This document shows, in pieces, positions 1-9,873 of a stretch of 64,000 nucleotides of DNA; the first letter of the stretch is position 1, and each line of letters begins with the position of its first letter. Made by a program: the position numbers and the translations under genes. Source of the DNA: Bradyrhizobium guangzhouense (GTDB lineage Bacteria; Pseudomonadota; Alphaproteobacteria; Rhizobiales; Xanthobacteraceae); contig NZ_CP030053.1 of NCBI RefSeq assembly GCF_004114955.1, forward strand, positions 4,774,001 to 4,838,000, read 5' to 3'. The notes beneath the pieces are model-generated. The model searched no databases, was not told the DNA's origin, and saw only the letters and a list, made by a program, of their open reading frames with translations.

Positions 1-1
1 G

Positions 2-661
2 TCGCTCGCCATCACCGAGCACTGGAACTACGAAGACAAGGGCAAGGACTTCTTCGGCGGCTATTCCTACATGAGCCAGGGACCGTTGCCGCAGCTCTGG
101 GCGAACACGCTTTTCAGCGCTCGCGGCCTATGGGGCGAGAGCCTGGTCGAGGCCATGAAGGACTACAATCACGTCATCGGTCTCAAGATCGTCGGCGAGA
201 TGCTGCCTCAGGAATCCAACCGGGTGACCCTGGCCGAAGAGGTCGATCAATACGGTCTGCGCATTCCCCGCGTCACTTATTCCTGGTGCGACAACGACAA
301 GCGTCTGATTGATCACTCCCTCAATTTCATGGGCCGCGCACTGGAGGCGGTGGACGCACGCGACATCTGGACCCAGGACGACGATACCTGCCACCTCAAC
401 GGCACCGCGCGCATGGGGAGCGATGCCCGAACCAGCGTCGTCGATGCGGACTGTCGCAGCTGGGACATTCCGAACTTGTGGATCTGCGACGGGTCGGTCT
501 TTCCGACGGTCGGAGGCGCCAATCCGTCGCTGACGATCCAGGCCATCGCCTGCAGGACCGCGGACCGCATTCGCGTTCTGGCGCAACGGGGCGAGCTCAA
601 CGCCGCCGTGGGTCGACGGTCCCCACTCCATCAGCGTTCAACCGAGGTACACAGATCATGA
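2..661 (+). CDS. GMC-family FAD-dependent oxidoreductase, C-terminal part
   Basis: The window opens inside this gene; the frame is open from base 2 to the TGA at 659-661, giving 219 visible residues. They form the C-terminal part of a glucose-methanol-choline flavoprotein. The segment HLNGTARMG supplies the family's active-site His, GGANPSLTIQA supplies the partner Asn, and DGSVFPT is the usual FAD-contacting strand. The N-terminal Rossmann fold lies outside the window. The stop overlaps the next start as ATGA, so the two are probably co-translated. Relatives oxidise sugars, polyols, gluconate or alcohols; the substrate here cannot be read from the fragment. Confidence 0.85.
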   Translation, partial: SLAITEHWNYEDKGKDFFGGYSYMSQGPLPQLWANTLFSARGLWGESLVEAMKDYNHVIGLKIVGEMLPQESNRVTLAEEVDQYGLRIPRVTYSWCDNDKRLIDHSLNFMGRALEAVDARDIWTQDDDTCHLNGTARMGSDARTSVVDADCRSWDIPNLWICDGSVFPTVGGANPSLTIQAIACRTADRIRVLAQRGELNAAVGRRSPLHQRSTEVHRS

Positions 662-1713
662 GCATGGTGCCGGTGCCGCTTCATTCAGGCCGGGTCGTCG
701 TCATCACGGGAGCTTCAGCGGGCGTGGGACGGGCCATCGCGCATCGCTTCGCCCGCGCCGGCTGGCGCGTCGGCCTGATTGCGCGTGATGCCGAGGCGCT
801 CGAGGAAACCCGGCGCGAGGTCGAGGAGATGGGCGGGACGGCGCTGCCCATGCCATCCGACGTCGCCGATGCGGACGCCATGGCCGCTGCGGCGGACCAC
901 GTCGTCCGGACGTTCGGAACGATCGACGTCTGGATCAATGATGCCATGGTCACGGTGTTCTCGCCGGTGTGGAAGATGACCGCCGAGGAGTTTCGCCGCG
1001 TCACCGAGGTGACCTATCTCGGCTTCGTGCACGGCACGATGGCAGCGCTGCGTCACATGCGGCCGGCCGATCGCGGGCATATCATCCAGATCGGGTCCGC
1101 GCTGGCCTATCGCGGCATCCCGCTGCAATCGGCCTATTGCGGCGCCAAGCATGCCATCCGCGGCTTCACCGATTCGCTGCGGACCGAGTTGATCCACGAT
1201 CGCAGCCGCATCCAGCTCACCATGATGGAGCTGCCTGCGGTCAACACGCCGCAATTTGATTGGGCGCGAACTCACATGCCGCGAGAACCTCGTCCGGTCG
1301 CGCCGGTGGTGCAGCCGGAAGTCATCGCTAACGCGGTTTATCAGGCTGTCCTCCATCCCGGTCGCGAATACTGGATCGGGCTCAGCACGCTCGAGGTCAT
1401 CCTGGCCAATGCCGTGCTTCCGGCGTGGCTCGACCGCTATCTTGCGAGGGCTGCGTTTTCCGCGCAGGAGACGGTCAAGCCCGTGGGACCCCAACGCGCC
1501 GACAATCTGATGCATTCGGTTCGGTCCTTGCACCGCACGCGCGGGCGCTTCGGCGCGGAGGCGGACGATCGCGCGATCGTCGTCGACGGACCCATGGCGC
1601 GAGTCGCGCCGCTGGCTGTCGGCGCTCTCGCGGCGTTCGCAGCCGGCATGCTGCTCGGCACGCGGACAGGCCGCCCTGGGCGACATCAACTCGGAGGACG
1701 AGGGATGGACTGA
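658..1713 (+). CDS. SDR family oxidoreductase with C-terminal membrane segment
   Basis: This is a classical short-chain dehydrogenase/reductase of 351 residues. The NAD(P)-binding motif TGASAGVGRA lies near residue 17 and the catalytic YxxxK appears as YCGAKHA near residue 160, with the preceding catalytic Ser in IGSALAYRG. The usual NNAG is replaced by NDAM. About 100 residues beyond a typical 250-residue SDR remain, ending in a hydrophobic stretch (PLAVGALAAFAAGMLLG) that looks like one membrane helix. The start at 658 was chosen because it gives an ATGA overlap with the GMC gene. Substrate unknown; pairing with a GMC enzyme suggests successive alcohol/aldehyde redox steps. Confidence 0.85.
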   Translation: MSMVPVPLHSGRVVVITGASAGVGRAIAHRFARAGWRVGLIARDAEALEETRREVEEMGGTALPMPSDVADADAMAAAADHVVRTFGTIDVWINDAMVTVFSPVWKMTAEEFRRVTEVTYLGFVHGTMAALRHMRPADRGHIIQIGSALAYRGIPLQSAYCGAKHAIRGFTDSLRTELIHDRSRIQLTMMELPAVNTPQFDWARTHMPREPRPVAPVVQPEVIANAVYQAVLHPGREYWIGLSTLEVILANAVLPAWLDRYLARAAFSAQETVKPVGPQRADNLMHSVRSLHRTRGRFGAEADDRAIVVDGPMARVAPLAVGALAAFAAGMLLGTRTGRPGRHQLGGRGMD

Positions 1714-1878
1714 AGCAACCCGCCCCCTGGTCGCCATGATCGCAATGATGGCATTATGCCGATGTTTTGCCCGACGGCACAAGCAATTTCTTAAAATCCG
1801 AACTTTCATCAAACCTTTCAAGCCCCTCTCTACTGTGTATGGGGTTGTTTTCGGATTTGTTCTGCCGAGGCCAAAACG

Positions 1879-1909
1879 AAAGGCCTCCTCCCGACGGGAA
1901 GAGGCCTTT
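1879..1909 (-). terminator. Rho-independent terminator of the amidase/ABC operon
   Basis: A perfect 9-bp stem (AAAGGCCTC at 1879-1887 with GAGGCCTTT at 1901-1909) and a 13-nt spacer lie 37 nt beyond the stop of the binding-protein gene. On the minus strand the stem is followed by TTTCGTTTTGG. Its position fits the end of the minus-strand operon running from 8856. Confidence 0.7.
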
Positions 1910-1946
1910 GCAGAAGCGACAGTGTCGACCGACGAGGCGATCCCGC

Positions 1947-3440
1947 TTACTCCCAGGACCAGGCCGAGAAGTCGTTCTCGAACTGCGGGACTTCCTTCCA
2001 CACGCCCTTCAGCTTCTTGTTGATGACCGTCGGCCATTGCGGCTGGAACAGGAAGCCGGCCACCGCATCGGTCGCCAGCATCTTCTGGGCGTCGCCGAGC
2101 AGCTTGGCGCGGCCGGCCTCGTCAGGCGTCGACACGATCTGCTTGTAGAGCGCGTTGAACGCCTCGCTGTTATAGCCGAGATAGAAGTCGGGCTCGGTCA
2201 GCTTGACGAGATCGAACGGCTCGACATGCGAGACGATGGTGAGGTCGTAATTGTGCGGCCCGTTCGGCGCGAACACCTGCGACAGCCACTGCGCCCACTC
2301 GACGTTTTCGATCTTGGCGTTGATGCCGACCTTGGCGAGCTGGGCTGCGAGGATCTCGCCGCCCTGCCGCGCGTAAGGCGGCGGCGGCAGCTTCAGGCTG
2401 AGCTCGAGCGGCGTGGTGACACCGGCCTCGGCCAGAAGCTTCTTCGCCTTCTCGGGGTCGTAGGGATTGATGCCTGTGGTGTCGACATAGCCGAGCGAGC
2501 CGGGCGTGTAGAAGCTGCCGATCGGCGTGCCGAAACCTTCGGCAGCACCGTCAATCATCGCCTTGCGGTCGATGGCGGCGAGGATGGCGCGGCGCACCCT
2601 GACATCGTCGAGCGGCTTCTTCTTTTCGTTGATGGCCACGATGGTCTTGGCCTTCGAACCGCCGATCAGCACGGTAAAGCGCGGGTCGGCCTTGAACTGG
2701 GCAACGACGCGGGTCGCGATGCGCGGGAATGCGTCGACGTCACCCGAGAGCAGCGCCGCAGCCTGCGCGGCGGGATCGGAGATGAAGCGGATCGTCACCT
2801 TCGAGAGCTTGATCGCGGAGGCGTTGCGGTAGTCGGCCCACTTGTTCAGCGTGAGCGAGGAGCCCTTGGCCCAGGCGCCGAGCTGATAGGGGCCGGTGCC
2901 GACCGGCTGGGTGACATTGGTCGCCGCGCTCTTCGGCTCGACGATCGAGGCGCTCGCCTGTCCCAGCAGGAACGGCAGGTTGGGCTCTGAATTTTTCATC
3001 GTGAGCGCGATCGTGTTCGCGTCTGGCGCATCGATCTTCTCGATCGCCTGGAACAGGCTCTTGTCCTTGTTGGTGCTGTTCGCGGCCGCGTTGCGCTCGA
3101 ACGAGAATTTGACCGCCGCGGAATCGAACGCCTCGCCGTTCTGGAATTTGACGCCCTTGCGCAGCTTGAACGTATAGGTCTTCAGATCGGGCGATGCGGT
3201 CCAGCTCTCGGCCAGCAGCGGCGAGACCGAGCCGTCCTCGTTGATCTTGGTCAGGGTCTCGTAGATGTTGTAGAGCGTGACCTCGGCGATCGCGGCGGCG
3301 GCCGCGTTGGTGGGATCGAGCCCCGGCGGCTCCAGCGTCATGCCCATGACGACGCTGTCCTTCTTGCCCTGCGCCAGCACCGGCAGCGGCGCCGCGGCCA
3401 ATGCGGCGGCAAAAGCGACGATCGTTAGCTTCTTCAACAT
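1947..3440 (-). CDS. ABC transporter substrate-binding protein, dipeptide/oligopeptide family
   Basis: Periplasmic solute-binding protein of the SBP_bac_5 (DppA/OppA) family, 497 residues. It has a clear signal peptide (MLKKLTIVAFAAALAAAPLPVLA, cleavage near residue 23) and the family-typical segments LAESWTASPDLKTYTFKLRKGVKF and DVRVRRAILAAIDRKAM. ATG at 3440 is preferred over an in-frame TTG two codons upstream because GGGAG precedes it at good spacing. It is the last gene of the operon, 57 nt after the DppF-like ATPase, and is followed by a terminator. Ligand unknown; the amidase at the head of the operon suggests a peptide-like or amide compound. Confidence 0.92.
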   Translation of the reverse strand: MLKKLTIVAFAAALAAAPLPVLAQGKKDSVVMGMTLEPPGLDPTNAAAAAIAEVTLYNIYETLTKINEDGSVSPLLAESWTASPDLKTYTFKLRKGVKFQNGEAFDSAAVKFSFERNAAANSTNKDKSLFQAIEKIDAPDANTIALTMKNSEPNLPFLLGQASASIVEPKSAATNVTQPVGTGPYQLGAWAKGSSLTLNKWADYRNASAIKLSKVTIRFISDPAAQAAALLSGDVDAFPRIATRVVAQFKADPRFTVLIGGSKAKTIVAINEKKKPLDDVRVRRAILAAIDRKAMIDGAAEGFGTPIGSFYTPGSLGYVDTTGINPYDPEKAKKLLAEAGVTTPLELSLKLPPPPYARQGGEILAAQLAKVGINAKIENVEWAQWLSQVFAPNGPHNYDLTIVSHVEPFDLVKLTEPDFYLGYNSEAFNALYKQIVSTPDEAGRAKLLGDAQKMLATDAVAGFLFQPQWPTVINKKLKGVWKEVPQFENDFSAWSWE

Positions 3441-3497
3441 GCCCAACTCCCGGCCTTCTCTTGTCTTGTTGAGACTACGCCAATCCTGTAGCCGACA

Positions 3498-4498
<1,001 letters not shown>

Positions 4499-4502
<4 letters not shown>

Positions 4503-5512
4503 GCGGAGAGCGCCCCGACAGTCGCGGCCATGGAAACATCGGTCCTGATGCAGCGCACAACATGACCAGGACCGACCTCGACCATCGGCGGCAGCGCCGC
4601 GCGGCACCGATCGATCACCAGCGGACAACGATCACCGAAGGCGCAGCCAACAGGCAGATCGGCCAGCTCCGGCACCGTGCCCGAGATCGTCGTCAGCTGC
4701 GTCCCCTTGCGCGCGCCGAGCTTGGGGCGGGCGCGGAACAGGCCCTGCGTATAGGGATGTCCCATCCGGCGGAATACCTCGTCGGTCGGCCCGCTCTCGA
4801 CGACCGTGCCACCATACATCACCATCATGCGTTGCACGTTCTCCGCGATGACGCCGAGATCGTGCGAGATCAGGATCATCGACATGCCCCGCTCCTCGAC
4901 GAGATCGGCGATGAGATCGAGGATCTGGCCCTGGATGGTGACGTCGAGGGCGGTGGTCGGCTCGTCCGCGATCAACAGATCGGGCTCGCACGCCAGCGCC
5001 ATGGCGATGGTGACACGCTGGCGCTGGCCGCCGGAGAACTGATGCGGATAGGCATCGATGCGCTTGGCGGGATCGGGTAGCCCGACGCGGTCGAGCAACG
5101 CGATCGCTTCTTTCCGCGCCTGCGCGGCGGAATATTTCTTGTGACGCCGCAAGGGCTCCGCGACCTGATGACCAATCGTGTGCATCGGGTTGAGCGCCGT
5201 CATCGGCTCCTGGAAGATCATGCTGATGCGGTTGCCGCGCAGTTTGCAATAATCCGCATCCGGCAGCCGCGCGAGCTCGTGACCATCAAGCTTGATGCTG
5301 CCGGTAACGACGGCACTCTCAGGCAGCAGCCCCATCAGCGAAAGCGCAGTCACCGACTTGCCGCAGCCGGATTCACCGACCAGCCCGAGCGTCTCGCCGC
5401 GCTTCAGGGTAAAACTGACACCGCGAACGGCCTGCGCCGGGCCGCGGCTGGTGTTGAGGCGGACGCCGAGATTGTCGACCTCGATCAATGTTGCGGGATC
5501 CGCCATCGTCAT
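4499..5512 (-). CDS. ABC transporter ATP-binding protein, DppD/OppD type
   Basis: Second ATPase of the same importer, 337 residues. Walker A is GESGCGKS near residue 46, the signature [15 protein letters not shown] and Walker B LLIADEPTTALD are all present, and the C-terminal Cys-rich extension (CAFGDRCPLVIDRC) is the one found in oligopeptide ABC ATPases. It overlaps the genes on both sides by four bases (ATGA), which indicates tight translational coupling along the operon. Confidence 0.92.
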
Positions 5513-6402
5513 CGCTCCCGCGCCAGCCGGGGATCGAGCAGATCGCGCAATCCGTCACCGAGCAGATTGAGGCCGAGCACGGCGACCGCGATCGCCGCGC
5601 CCGGATAGACCGCGAGCATGGGCGACTGGAACAGCATGGTCTGCGCATCATTCAGCATGCGACCCCAGGACGGCTGCGGCGGCTGCGTGCCGAGGCCGAG
5701 ATAAGACAGCGCGGCTTCGGCGAGGATCGCCAGCGCAAACTGGATCGTCGCCTGCACGATCAGGATCGACAGAATGTTCGGCAAGACATGTTCGATGGTG
5801 ATGCGGAAGGCGCCCTTCCCCGAGGCGCGCGCCGCCAGCACGAATTCGCGCGCCCAGATCGCATTCGCCGAGCCGCGCGTCAGCCGGGTCAAGGTCGGAA
5901 TCTGGAAGATACCGATCGCTATGATCGAGGTCACCATGCCCGGCCCCGCGACCGCGGCGAGCATGATGGCCGAGAGCACGGCCGGAAAGGCGAAGGTGAA
6001 ATCGGAGAAGCGCATGATGATCTCTTCGGTCCAGCCGCGCTTGGCCGAGGCGATCAGGCCGAGGCAGACGCCGAAGGAAAGACCGATGCTGACCGCGATG
6101 ATGCCGACCAGGATGGTCGAGCGGGCGCCTGCGAGCAGCAGCGAGACGATGTCGCGACCGAAGGAATCAGTGCCGAGCCAGTGCGCCGCCGACGGCGGCC
6201 GGAGCTTCGCGGCAATATCGATCTCATAGGGAGACCAGGGCGTCCACACCAGCGAAAGCAGTGCCGAGGCGACCACCAGCAGGCTGAGCGCACCGCCCAG
6301 CACGAAGCTGTGATGGCGCAGCGCACGGCTCCAGAAGGTGCGGGCCGGCACGGGGCGCGCTGCAACCGGCGCGTCAAGCGGAGTGGAAAGCTGCGCGCTC
6401 AC
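5509..6402 (-). CDS. ABC transporter permease, DppC type
   Basis: Inner-membrane permease of the dipeptide-type importer, 297 residues. The N-terminus matches the OppC pattern and the core contains HWLGTDSFGRDI, diagnostic of DppC-like permeases. The EAA loop reads EFVLAARASGKGAFRITIEHVLPN. The frame is open further upstream but that sequence is the antisense shadow of the other permease; the GTG at 6402 overlaps the upstream stop as GTGA and is taken as the start. It should form the translocation pore with the DppB-like subunit. Confidence 0.9.
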   Translation of the reverse strand: MSAQLSTPLDAPVAARPVPARTFWSRALRHHSFVLGGALSLLVVASALLSLVWTPWSPYEIDIAAKLRPPSAAHWLGTDSFGRDIVSLLLAGARSTILVGIIAVSIGLSFGVCLGLIASAKRGWTEEIIMRFSDFTFAFPAVLSAIMLAAVAGPGMVTSIIAIGIFQIPTLTRLTRGSANAIWAREFVLAARASGKGAFRITIEHVLPNILSILIVQATIQFALAILAEAALSYLGLGTQPPQPSWGRMLNDAQTMLFQSPMLAVYPGAAIAVAVLGLNLLGDGLRDLLDPRLARER

Positions 6403-7349
6403 AGGTCGTGCACCTTGATGCGGGGATCGATGAAGGCATAGAGCACGTCGACGACGAAATTGACGATGACCACCATCGCCGCGAGCAGCATCACGCAATT
6501 GCGAACCACGATCAGGTCGCGGTTCGCAATCGACTGGAAGATCAAGCGGCCGAGGCCCGGCAGGTAGAACACATTCTCGATCACGATGGTGCCGGCGAGC
6601 AGGTTGGCGAATTGCAGGCCCATCACCGTCATCACCGGGATCATGGCGTTGCGTAGCACGTGGCTCCACAGCACCTCGCGCTTGCCGAGCCCTTTCGCAC
6701 GCGCGGTGCGAACGAAATCTTCGCGCAGCACTTCGAGCACGGCCGAACGGGTGACGCGGGCCAGGATCGCGGCCTGCACCACGGCCAGCGAGATCGATGG
6801 CAGCAGTAGCGATTTGACCCCAGGCCAGATCCCGTCGTCCCAGCCGGCGAAGCCGCCCGCGGAGAGCCATTGCAGCCGCACCGCGAACAGCAGCACCAGA
6901 AGGATCGCAAACCAGAAATTCGGCAGCGCGATGCCGATCTGGGTCAGCGACATCACGCCGACATCGCCGAGCTTGTTGTGGTTGGCAGCGGTGTAGACGC
7001 CGGCCGAGAGCGCCAGAACCACCGTGATCAGCATCGACATGATCGCGAGCGGAATGGTCAGCACCATCCGTTCTGCGATCAGACTGGCGACCGGCGTGCC
7101 GTAGACATAGGAGTTGCCGAGGTCGCCGACGAGGAGCCCCTGGATCCAGTGCAGGTAGCGAACCGCCAGCGGCTGATCGAGCCCGAGCTTGACGGTCAGC
7201 GCGCGCACCGCGTCGGCCGAGGCGTCAGCACCCATCAGCATCTGCGCGGCATTGCCCGGCAGCGCATCCAGCACCAGGAAAATGATCACGGATGCGCCGA
7301 CCAGCGTCGCCAGCAATGTCAGGACACGTCGGAGGACAAATACGCTCAT
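6399..7349 (-). CDS. ABC transporter permease, DppB type
   Basis: Inner-membrane permease, 316 residues. It begins MSVFVLRRVLTLLATLVGASVIIFLVL, the typical DppB/OppB first helix, and has the EAA loop DFVRTARAKGLGKREVLWSHVLRNAMIPV. The conserved ENVFYLPGLGRLIFQSIANRD motif of this subfamily is present. It lies 85 nt after the amidase stop and overlaps the DppC-like gene by four bases. Confidence 0.92.
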   Translation of the reverse strand: MSVFVLRRVLTLLATLVGASVIIFLVLDALPGNAAQMLMGADASADAVRALTVKLGLDQPLAVRYLHWIQGLLVGDLGNSYVYGTPVASLIAERMVLTIPLAIMSMLITVVLALSAGVYTAANHNKLGDVGVMSLTQIGIALPNFWFAILLVLLFAVRLQWLSAGGFAGWDDGIWPGVKSLLLPSISLAVVQAAILARVTRSAVLEVLREDFVRTARAKGLGKREVLWSHVLRNAMIPVMTVMGLQFANLLAGTIVIENVFYLPGLGRLIFQSIANRDLIVVRNCVMLLAAMVVIVNFVVDVLYAFIDPRIKVHDL

Positions 7350-7434
7350 GCGCGGTCGGGCTCAGGCCTCATCAGCGGCACGATCAACATGTCCGGACGC
7401 CGGACGCAAGCCTTTTGCTGGCCTGGCCAAGCCG

Positions 7435-8856
7435 TCATTCCGGCCGGCGGGCGAGAAGGTCGTGCGAAGCCTCGAACAGCGCGCTCACCCGCAGCAATTC
7501 CGCATCGGCCCGGAAGCGGCCGACAAGCTGGAGCCCGATCGGCAGGCCGTCGCGGCCGAAGCCGCAGGGCAGACTGATCGCGGGGTGACCGGTCATGTTG
7601 AACGGCATGGTCCAGGGGAACCAATGCGGCCGGACGCTATCAAACTGCACGCCGTCGATCTCGATCGTGCCGAACAGGTCCTGGTCGATCGGCAGCGCAG
7701 TGCGGGTGATGGTCGGCATCGCCAGCAAATGCCCGCGCGCAAGCAGGGATTGCACGCGGCGGAACAACGCCGTGCGCGCGAACATTGCCTCCTGATAGTC
7801 AACGCCGCTGACGTTGGTTGCCAATGTCACCTGCTTGATGAACGCCTCGCTGAGCACCTCGCCGTGCTCGGCGACGAGCTTCGCGAATCGCGAACGCCAG
7901 ACCGTGTGGTTGATGGCGCGCCAGATCGGCTCGACGTCATACCCCTCGCCGGAGAACTCTTCGAGCTCGGCACCGAGGCCCGCGAGACGGCCGAGGCTCG
8001 CCTTGAACGCAGTGGCGACGTCTGTCGACACCGGGCGTCCAGGCGGCGAGGAGCAGAACAGGATTTTTTGTCCCCGCAGATCGCCACGCGGGGCGGCGGC
8101 GCCGATGAAATCGGGCACGGGCACGCCGATCGACCAGGGATCACAAGCGTCTTCGCCTGATATCGCCTGCATCATCAGCGCGGTGTCGGCGACGGTGCGC
8201 GTGGTCGGCGTGACATAGGTCTGGTTGCCGAATGCGTCGAGCGCCTGGCTGTGCGCGATCACCCCGTTGCTCTGCTTCAGGCCAACGACGCCGTTGCACG
8301 CCGCGGGAATGCGCGTCGAGCCGCCGCCATCGGTTGCGATCGCCAAAGGCCCTATGCCGCTCGCCACAGCCACGGCGGCACCGCCGCTGGAGCCGCCTGA
8401 TGAGCGCTCCGCGCTCCAGGCATTGCGGGTGCGGCCGAACAGGGGAGAATCGGTCAGGCACTTGCTGCCGAACTCCGGCGTCGTGGTCTTGCCAATCAGG
8501 ATCGCGCCTTCGCTGCGCAACTTTGCGACCGCAACTGCATCCTCCGTGGGCACGTTGTCTTTATAGGAAACGGCGCCGAAGGTGGTCTTCACGCCCTTGG
8601 TGTTGACGATGTCCTTGACGGTGACGGGGAGGCCGTGCAGCAGGCCTAGCGGCTCTCCTGCCATCACCTTGCGCTCGGCCTCGCGTGCCGCTTCCATCGC
8701 CTGGTCGCCACAGAGCGTGATGAAGCAGTTTAGCCTGGGCTGGAGCGCCTCGGCGCGCGCGAGCACGGCGCTGGCGATTTCGACGGGGGAAATCTGCTTG
8801 TTGGCAATCAGCGGACGCAATTCGGTTGCGGACAGCAGGCAGGGATCGCCGTTCAT
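7435..8856 (-). CDS. Amidase (amidase signature family)
   Basis: Amidase-signature Ser-cisSer-Lys hydrolase, 473 residues. The Gly/Ser-rich signature reads SSGGSSGGAAVAVASGIGPLAIATDGGG, with the nucleophilic Ser in the following GGGSTRIPA, and the catalytic Lys in VTVKDIVNTKG. ATG at 8856 was chosen because the fold begins right after it (LSATELRPLIANKQISPVEI); the upstream extension of the frame is antisense to the LysR gene. It heads the dipeptide-type ABC operon and is divergent from that LysR gene. It probably hydrolyses the imported amide, but the substrate is not determinable. Confidence 0.9.
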   Translation of the reverse strand: MNGDPCLLSATELRPLIANKQISPVEIASAVLARAEALQPRLNCFITLCGDQAMEAAREAERKVMAGEPLGLLHGLPVTVKDIVNTKGVKTTFGAVSYKDNVPTEDAVAVAKLRSEGAILIGKTTTPEFGSKCLTDSPLFGRTRNAWSAERSSGGSSGGAAVAVASGIGPLAIATDGGGSTRIPAACNGVVGLKQSNGVIAHSQALDAFGNQTYVTPTTRTVADTALMMQAISGEDACDPWSIGVPVPDFIGAAAPRGDLRGQKILFCSSPPGRPVSTDVATAFKASLGRLAGLGAELEEFSGEGYDVEPIWRAINHTVWRSRFAKLVAEHGEVLSEAFIKQVTLATNVSGVDYQEAMFARTALFRRVQSLLARGHLLAMPTITRTALPIDQDLFGTIEIDGVQFDSVRPHWFPWTMPFNMTGHPAISLPCGFGRDGLPIGLQLVGRFRADAELLRVSALFEASHDLLARRPE

Positions 8857-8938
8857 CGTCAGTTCTTGCTCCGAAGCGGGCCGCCGTTGGCCCAATGCAT
8901 TGACATTGAGAATGACAGTTTTGTTAACTCTGCGTCCA

Positions 8939-8976
8939 ATACGATTTTTGTAGTCAACCCATACGATTTCGGTATG
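8939..8976. promoter_or_regulatory. Tandem LysR-type operator between amidase and LysR genes
   Basis: Two LysR-type T-N11-A boxes occur in the 117-bp divergent intergenic region. The first is ATAC-N7-GTAG at 8939-8953 and the second is the near-perfect dyad CATAC-N7-GTATG at 8960-8976. Their ATAC halves are 22 bp apart, about two helical turns. The second box touches the start codon of the regulator, which fits autoregulation. Confidence 0.6.
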
Positions 8977-9867
8977 CCTATGGATCTCCGCCGTCTTCGC
9001 TATTTCGTCGCCGTGGCAGAGGCGCGCAGCGTCGGCAAGGCCGCCGAACAGTTGCGGATGGCACAGCCGCCGCTCTCGGTCCAGATCCGCAAGCTCGAAG
9101 CCGAGATCGGCGCGCCGCTGTTTCGCCGCGGCACGCACGGCATGGACCTGACGGAGGCGGGCCAGGCTCTGCTGGCGCGCGCCGGCGAGGCGTTGGCGCT
9201 GGCCGCTGACGGCATCGAAGCCGCGCGCGCGGTCACGGCCGGCAGACGCGGGCGGCTCTCGGTCGGCTACATGTTCGTGCTCGCAAACGCGGTGCTACCG
9301 CGGCTGATTCCGGAACTGCGGCGATCCATTCCCGGCGTCGATCTCGACTTCGTCGACCTCAGCGCATCGACGCGCGAAGCGCGGCTGCTCGACCGCAGCG
9401 TCACGGTGGCGCTATGCATGCCGGCGATCCACCATCCTGAAATCCAGGTGGCGCGGATCGGTGCGCAGCGCTTCATGCTGGCGATGCCGAACCGCTCGCC
9501 GCTGGCGCGTCTCGGCGCCGTGCCGATGGCGCGCTTGCAGGGTCGACCGCTGATCGCGCTGCCGCCGCCCGAGCGGGACCCCGCCTCCTCCGCAGTCGCA
9601 GCCCTGCTCAGACGGCATCAGATCGTGATGCCGATCGCAAGCCGCGTGGAAACCGTGCATTCGGCGATGAGCCTCGTCCTCGCTGGTGAGGGTCTTGCGA
9701 TCCTGCCGGACTGCGCCAAGCTCGGCGCGCCGCGCGGCATCGTGTTCCGGCCGCTGCGGGATGTCGACGATTCCATCGATATCGCAGTGTGTTGGCGCCG
9801 AGATTCGCAGAGTCCGCTCATCCCCAGATTTATGAAATGCGCCGAAAAAATCGTCGCGCGGCTGTAA
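8974..9867 (+). CDS. LysR family transcriptional regulator
   Basis: LysR-type regulator of 297 residues. The N-terminal winged helix-turn-helix reads MDLRRLRYFVAVAEARSVGKAAEQLRMAQPPLSVQIRKLEAEIGAPLFRR, followed by a substrate-binding domain with RLSVGYMF. ATG at 8974 is used; ATG at 8980 is an equally good alternative. It is divergent from the amidase/ABC operon and separated from it by two LysR-type boxes, so it very likely controls that operon in response to a substrate or product. Its stop lies 6 bp from the convergent PfkB kinase stop. Confidence 0.9.
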   Translation: MPMDLRRLRYFVAVAEARSVGKAAEQLRMAQPPLSVQIRKLEAEIGAPLFRRGTHGMDLTEAGQALLARAGEALALAADGIEAARAVTAGRRGRLSVGYMFVLANAVLPRLIPELRRSIPGVDLDFVDLSASTREARLLDRSVTVALCMPAIHHPEIQVARIGAQRFMLAMPNRSPLARLGAVPMARLQGRPLIALPPPERDPASSAVAALLRRHQIVMPIASRVETVHSAMSLVLAGEGLAILPDCAKLGAPRGIVFRPLRDVDDSIDIAVCWRRDSQSPLIPRFMKCAEKIVARL

Positions 9868-9873
9868 CGCGGA

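Noticed and set aside
715..2037. A 440-codon minus-strand frame opposite the SDR gene
   Set aside because: It is antisense to a gene with intact SDR motifs and encodes no recognisable domain.
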